Shown here: positions 61,481 to 64,000 of the stretch, piece after piece
How positions within the stretch are numbered: the first letter of the stretch is position 1
How the letters are laid out: each line of letters starts with the position of its first letter
Assembly (NCBI RefSeq): GCF_041296385.1
Contig: NW_027184065.1
Span: 1 to 64,000, forward strand
Direction of reading: 5' to 3'
Origin: Aphelocoma coerulescens
Lineage: Eukaryota; Chordata; Aves; Passeriformes; Corvidae
DNA length: 64,000 nt
Made by a program: the position numbers and the translations under genes
The notes under the pieces: model-generated
Told to the model about the DNA's origin: nothing
Database searches by the model: none
Seen by the model: the letters and a program-made list of their open reading frames with translations, nothing else

Positions 61481-62640
61481 GAGTCTCTTGGCCTTGCCTT
61501 GTCTAGTTCTTCTTAAGGTACCCTTGCTCTGCTTCCTTTGCCTGCGTCTGCCTTGCCTCGCACTGCCTCCAACTTGCTGGCTTTGCTTTGCCCGGCCTAC
61601 CACTCTTTCCCTTGCCTTCCATGCAGGCAAGGCGCTGCAAACCGAGTGCAGGCAATTGTGGGCAAGTCAAGGGAGAGGTAGGCAAGGCCAGAGCAGTGAG
61701 GGGAAAGCAAATGGAGTGGTAGACAAGAGAAGGTCCAGAAGTTAGAGGCAAGGCTGGCTGTAGGAAGGAAGGGCCACTGATGGGAAGGCCAGGCAGAAAC
61801 AGGAAGGGCTCAGCAAGCCAAGGCCCTGGAGGAAAACAGTAGGCAGGTCATGTGCTGGGCATGGCCGTGCAAAGGAATGCAAGGCTCCAGAGGGCTAGCA
61901 GGGCAAGGCAAGGCAACTGTTGTGTTGCCAAGGCAAGGCCAGGCAAGGCAGGTGAGAAGTACATTCAAGGACTGCTGGTACACAAAAGTGGCCAGGACCA
62001 AGTGCTCTGTGTGGCCTTGATCCCGCGTGGGTCATCTCTCCTCTGTACCTAAAAGACTTGAGCTACCTGCTTTCCCTTGTATGCAAAAGAACTCTCTTTC
62101 TGGTCCCCGAGCTCAAGGGCAAAATGTGAATTGCCCCTCCAAGGTTCAAGACATGCAAGGATTGCTCCCAGACAAAGGCTGCCCACAGAGATGAGTGTGG
62201 CAACATGCGTCCTCCCCTGGTCTTCCTCTCATGGGATCCTGAAACACCGGAGATGCTTGAGAGCTTTGAGATTCCTCGGAGGAGCAGAAAGGGCAGGGCA
62301 AGGCCCAGAAATGTCATTGAAAAGGGGTGTTGAATTCCAGGTGGGGGAGAGGTGAGCAAGGTCATGCAAGGCAAGGGAGGGGTTCAAGGGCAAGGCAAGG
62401 CAAGTGGTGGCTTTGCGAGGCGAGGCAAGGCAATGAGGGTCCTAGAAGGAAAAGGAAAGATGAGGCCAGACCTAGACGAATGTGAAAGGAAGTCAGGTGG
62501 GGGATGGGTGAGCAAGTCAGTGCAAGGCAGGGGAGAAAAGGCAGGTTGAGGGAAGGCTACAGAGGGGGCAGCAAGGAAATGCAAGGCATGGGGAAGCATG
62601 CGAGGAGTGGGTGCTGCCAGCCGGTGGGGATGGCAGGGGC
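61480..62640. repeat. GGCAAGG minisatellite, A3
   Basis: Forward copy of the tract at 16,500-17,700, with the unit number seen in A2. A (TG)n run at about 62,695-62,716 follows. Confidence 0.8.
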
Positions 62641-62820
62641 GGGGCCACTGCAAGTAGCATGGTGGGGATGTAGAGGGGGTGTTAGTGTGCGGGAGGTGTG
62701 TGTGTGTGTGTGTGTGCAGTGGAGTGCAGGGTAAGTGCAGGTGTGTGTGTGCGTATACGGGGGTTTTGTGCCAGGTGCTGTGCCGGGGAGAGCCGTTCCA
62801 CCGCAAGGAAGGTGTGGGAG

Positions 62821-63262
62821 TGAAAGGAGTAAGATAGATGTGTCTTTACAAAGAGACCGTGTGAATCTCTCCTTAGACAAGGCTAGGAATTTACAGGGGG
62901 GGAAGTAACAGAAGAAAGTATTCGTTCTAGAAACTGTTACTAATCAACAGAGACTGTTGCTCAGCCAAGGCCCTGCTAAATTCCTGAACCTAGAGCAAGG
63001 CAGCAAAGACTTCCCAGCATTAGGAATAGTTTGGTTTTCTTCCTTTTCCATTCCAAAAGGGGAGTGCATATTAGAGGGGGGCATAGAGTAGGCAGTTCCG
63101 GAAGTCTGTAATTCCCGAGTACCTCAGAGGGTGCTGTTGCCAGGAACTTAACATCAGAAGGGGGCTGCTTCCCGCAATCATTTGAGAGACTCCATGGCAA
63201 AAGCCCCATGGCCTCTCCCTGGAGTTGAAGAATGTTACAGGACTCCTCTGTCTCCTTTTTGG
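62821..63262 (+). mobile_element. Left LTR (U3 part) of deleted provirus, A3
   Basis: 442 bp, the same truncation as in A1 and A2. It shares GCTGCTTCCCGCAATC with A2 where A1 has GCTGCATCCCGCAATC. Confidence 0.75.
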
Positions 63263-63473
63263 TGGATGAAGAAACTCAGAAAGCCACACTTCTGCCAGAA
63301 CTCTCCAAGATGCCCCCTTTGCTCCCCGTGACTCCATCACTGCCCAGGAAGCTGTCTTTTCTACCACAGCAGTTTGACATACAGTTAAAAGTCGTGTGGC
63401 AGAGAAAAAAGGCAAGAATTGGTTTCCAAGGGATGGCAAACAAGAGATACCAGAACCTTTGGCCCTACCAATA

Positions 63474-64000
63474 TTAAAGCAACTCCATTAAGAGAGTCCT
63501 TGCACTTCCTGAGGATTGGCAGAAGCCTATCTCATGATGTATGTTGCTGGGGGTCTTTTTAGACTGGCAAAAGGAGCTGTTGAAGGTTGCTTGATCTGTG
63601 CTAAAGCCAACAGCCAAGTTACAAAGTAACTTGCTAGAGGAGGGAGGCCTTGGGCTGCATGGCCCTTCCAAAGATGCCAGGTGGATTTTCCGGAGATGCC
63701 CCAAGTGGCAAGGCTTAATATCTTCTGGTAATCGTATGTCAGCTAGCAAGGTGGCCAGAAGTATTTCCAACTACTTCAGTAATGACAGGATCAGTTCTTA
63801 AGGCATTTTTGGAACAAATCATTCCAAGATACAGCATTGTAGAAGCAATAGATTCAGATAGGGGAACTCATTTTGCAGGAAAGATCCTTCAAGGGGTTTT
63901 GGCTTCTTTAGGAACACAATGGAACCTCCATAGGCCCTGGCACCCCCAGAGCTCGGCTCGGGTAGAAAACAATGAAGAGAGAAATAAACACCTTTTGAAG
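63474..64000 (+). pseudogene. pol: Integrase remnant, A3 (cut by window end)
   Basis: Forward copy of 18,540-19,066. The frame containing the second catalytic Asp is open from about 63,782 to the window edge. Env and the right LTR should follow outside the window. Confidence 0.75.

Larger units (their letters stand above)
52006..64000 (+). repeat. Arm A3 (forward, continues past the window)
   Basis: The third copy of the composite segment, forward like A1, with offset to A1 of about +44,934 in the provirus part. It shares many changes with A2 against A1. The window ends within the integrase remnant. Confidence 0.92.

Noticed and set aside
12420..64000. False duplication by the assembler
   Set aside because: The arms differ by substitutions, indels and a whole provirus, which argues for real copies. 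Read-level evidence was not available, so this is not excluded completely.

Overview
The window is the left end of a vertebrate chromosome, most probably from a bird. It starts with about 4.6 kb of uninterrupted CCCTAA (TTAGGG on the other strand) and runs through a subtelomere into a strongly duplicated block that carries endogenous retroviruses (ERVs). A songbird is the best guess. It rests on gamma-like and class II ERV remnants of avian style and on a 1.4 kb solo LTR that resembles a common passerine type; this is family recognition, not a database result. I find no intact host protein-coding gene and no tRNA or rRNA gene.

Layout: 1-4640 perfect telomere. 4641-8400 is decayed telomere followed by C-rich, then very GC-rich minisatellites, with a short tract in the opposite telomere orientation near 6.53-6.69 kb. 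8401-12,330 is single-copy sequence with no recognisable gene. From about 12.4 kb to the end, one composite segment is present several times in alternating orientation: a reversed satellite array (12.4-14.3 kb), arm A1 forward (14.3-23.69 kb), a 5.55 kb spacer (23.69-29.24 kb), arm A2 reversed (29.24-52.0 kb) and arm A3 forward (52.0 kb to beyond 64 kb). Each arm holds, in its own orientation, an array of about 1392 bp units, an exon-like block with canonical splice sites, a GGCAAGG-rich minisatellite, a (TG)n run and an internally deleted provirus (LTR, integrase, env, LTR). A CpG island follows in A1 and A2; in A3 it would lie past the window.

Arm A2 is split by an 11.5 kb provirus (29,952-41,420) missing from the matching site of A1. 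It has paired LTRs of 657 and 658 bp, a proline-tRNA-like primer site, gag and pol in one frame separated by an amber codon (gammaretrovirus style), and env. All its genes are broken by stops and frameshifts. A solo LTR of about 1.37 kb with a perfect 5 bp target duplication sits inside its RNase H region. The spacer holds a second, unrelated class II (ERVK-like) remnant on the minus strand (dUTPase/protease joined to the integrase C-terminus, plus one LTR) and one isolated exon-like sequence.

The inferred order of events is: insertion and internal deletion of the older provirus; inverted duplication A1/A2; a second inverted duplication A2/A3, which share changes absent from A1; homogenisation of the 1392 bp array; at some point after the A1/A2 duplication, insertion of the 11.5 kb provirus into A2; last, the solo LTR element inside that provirus.
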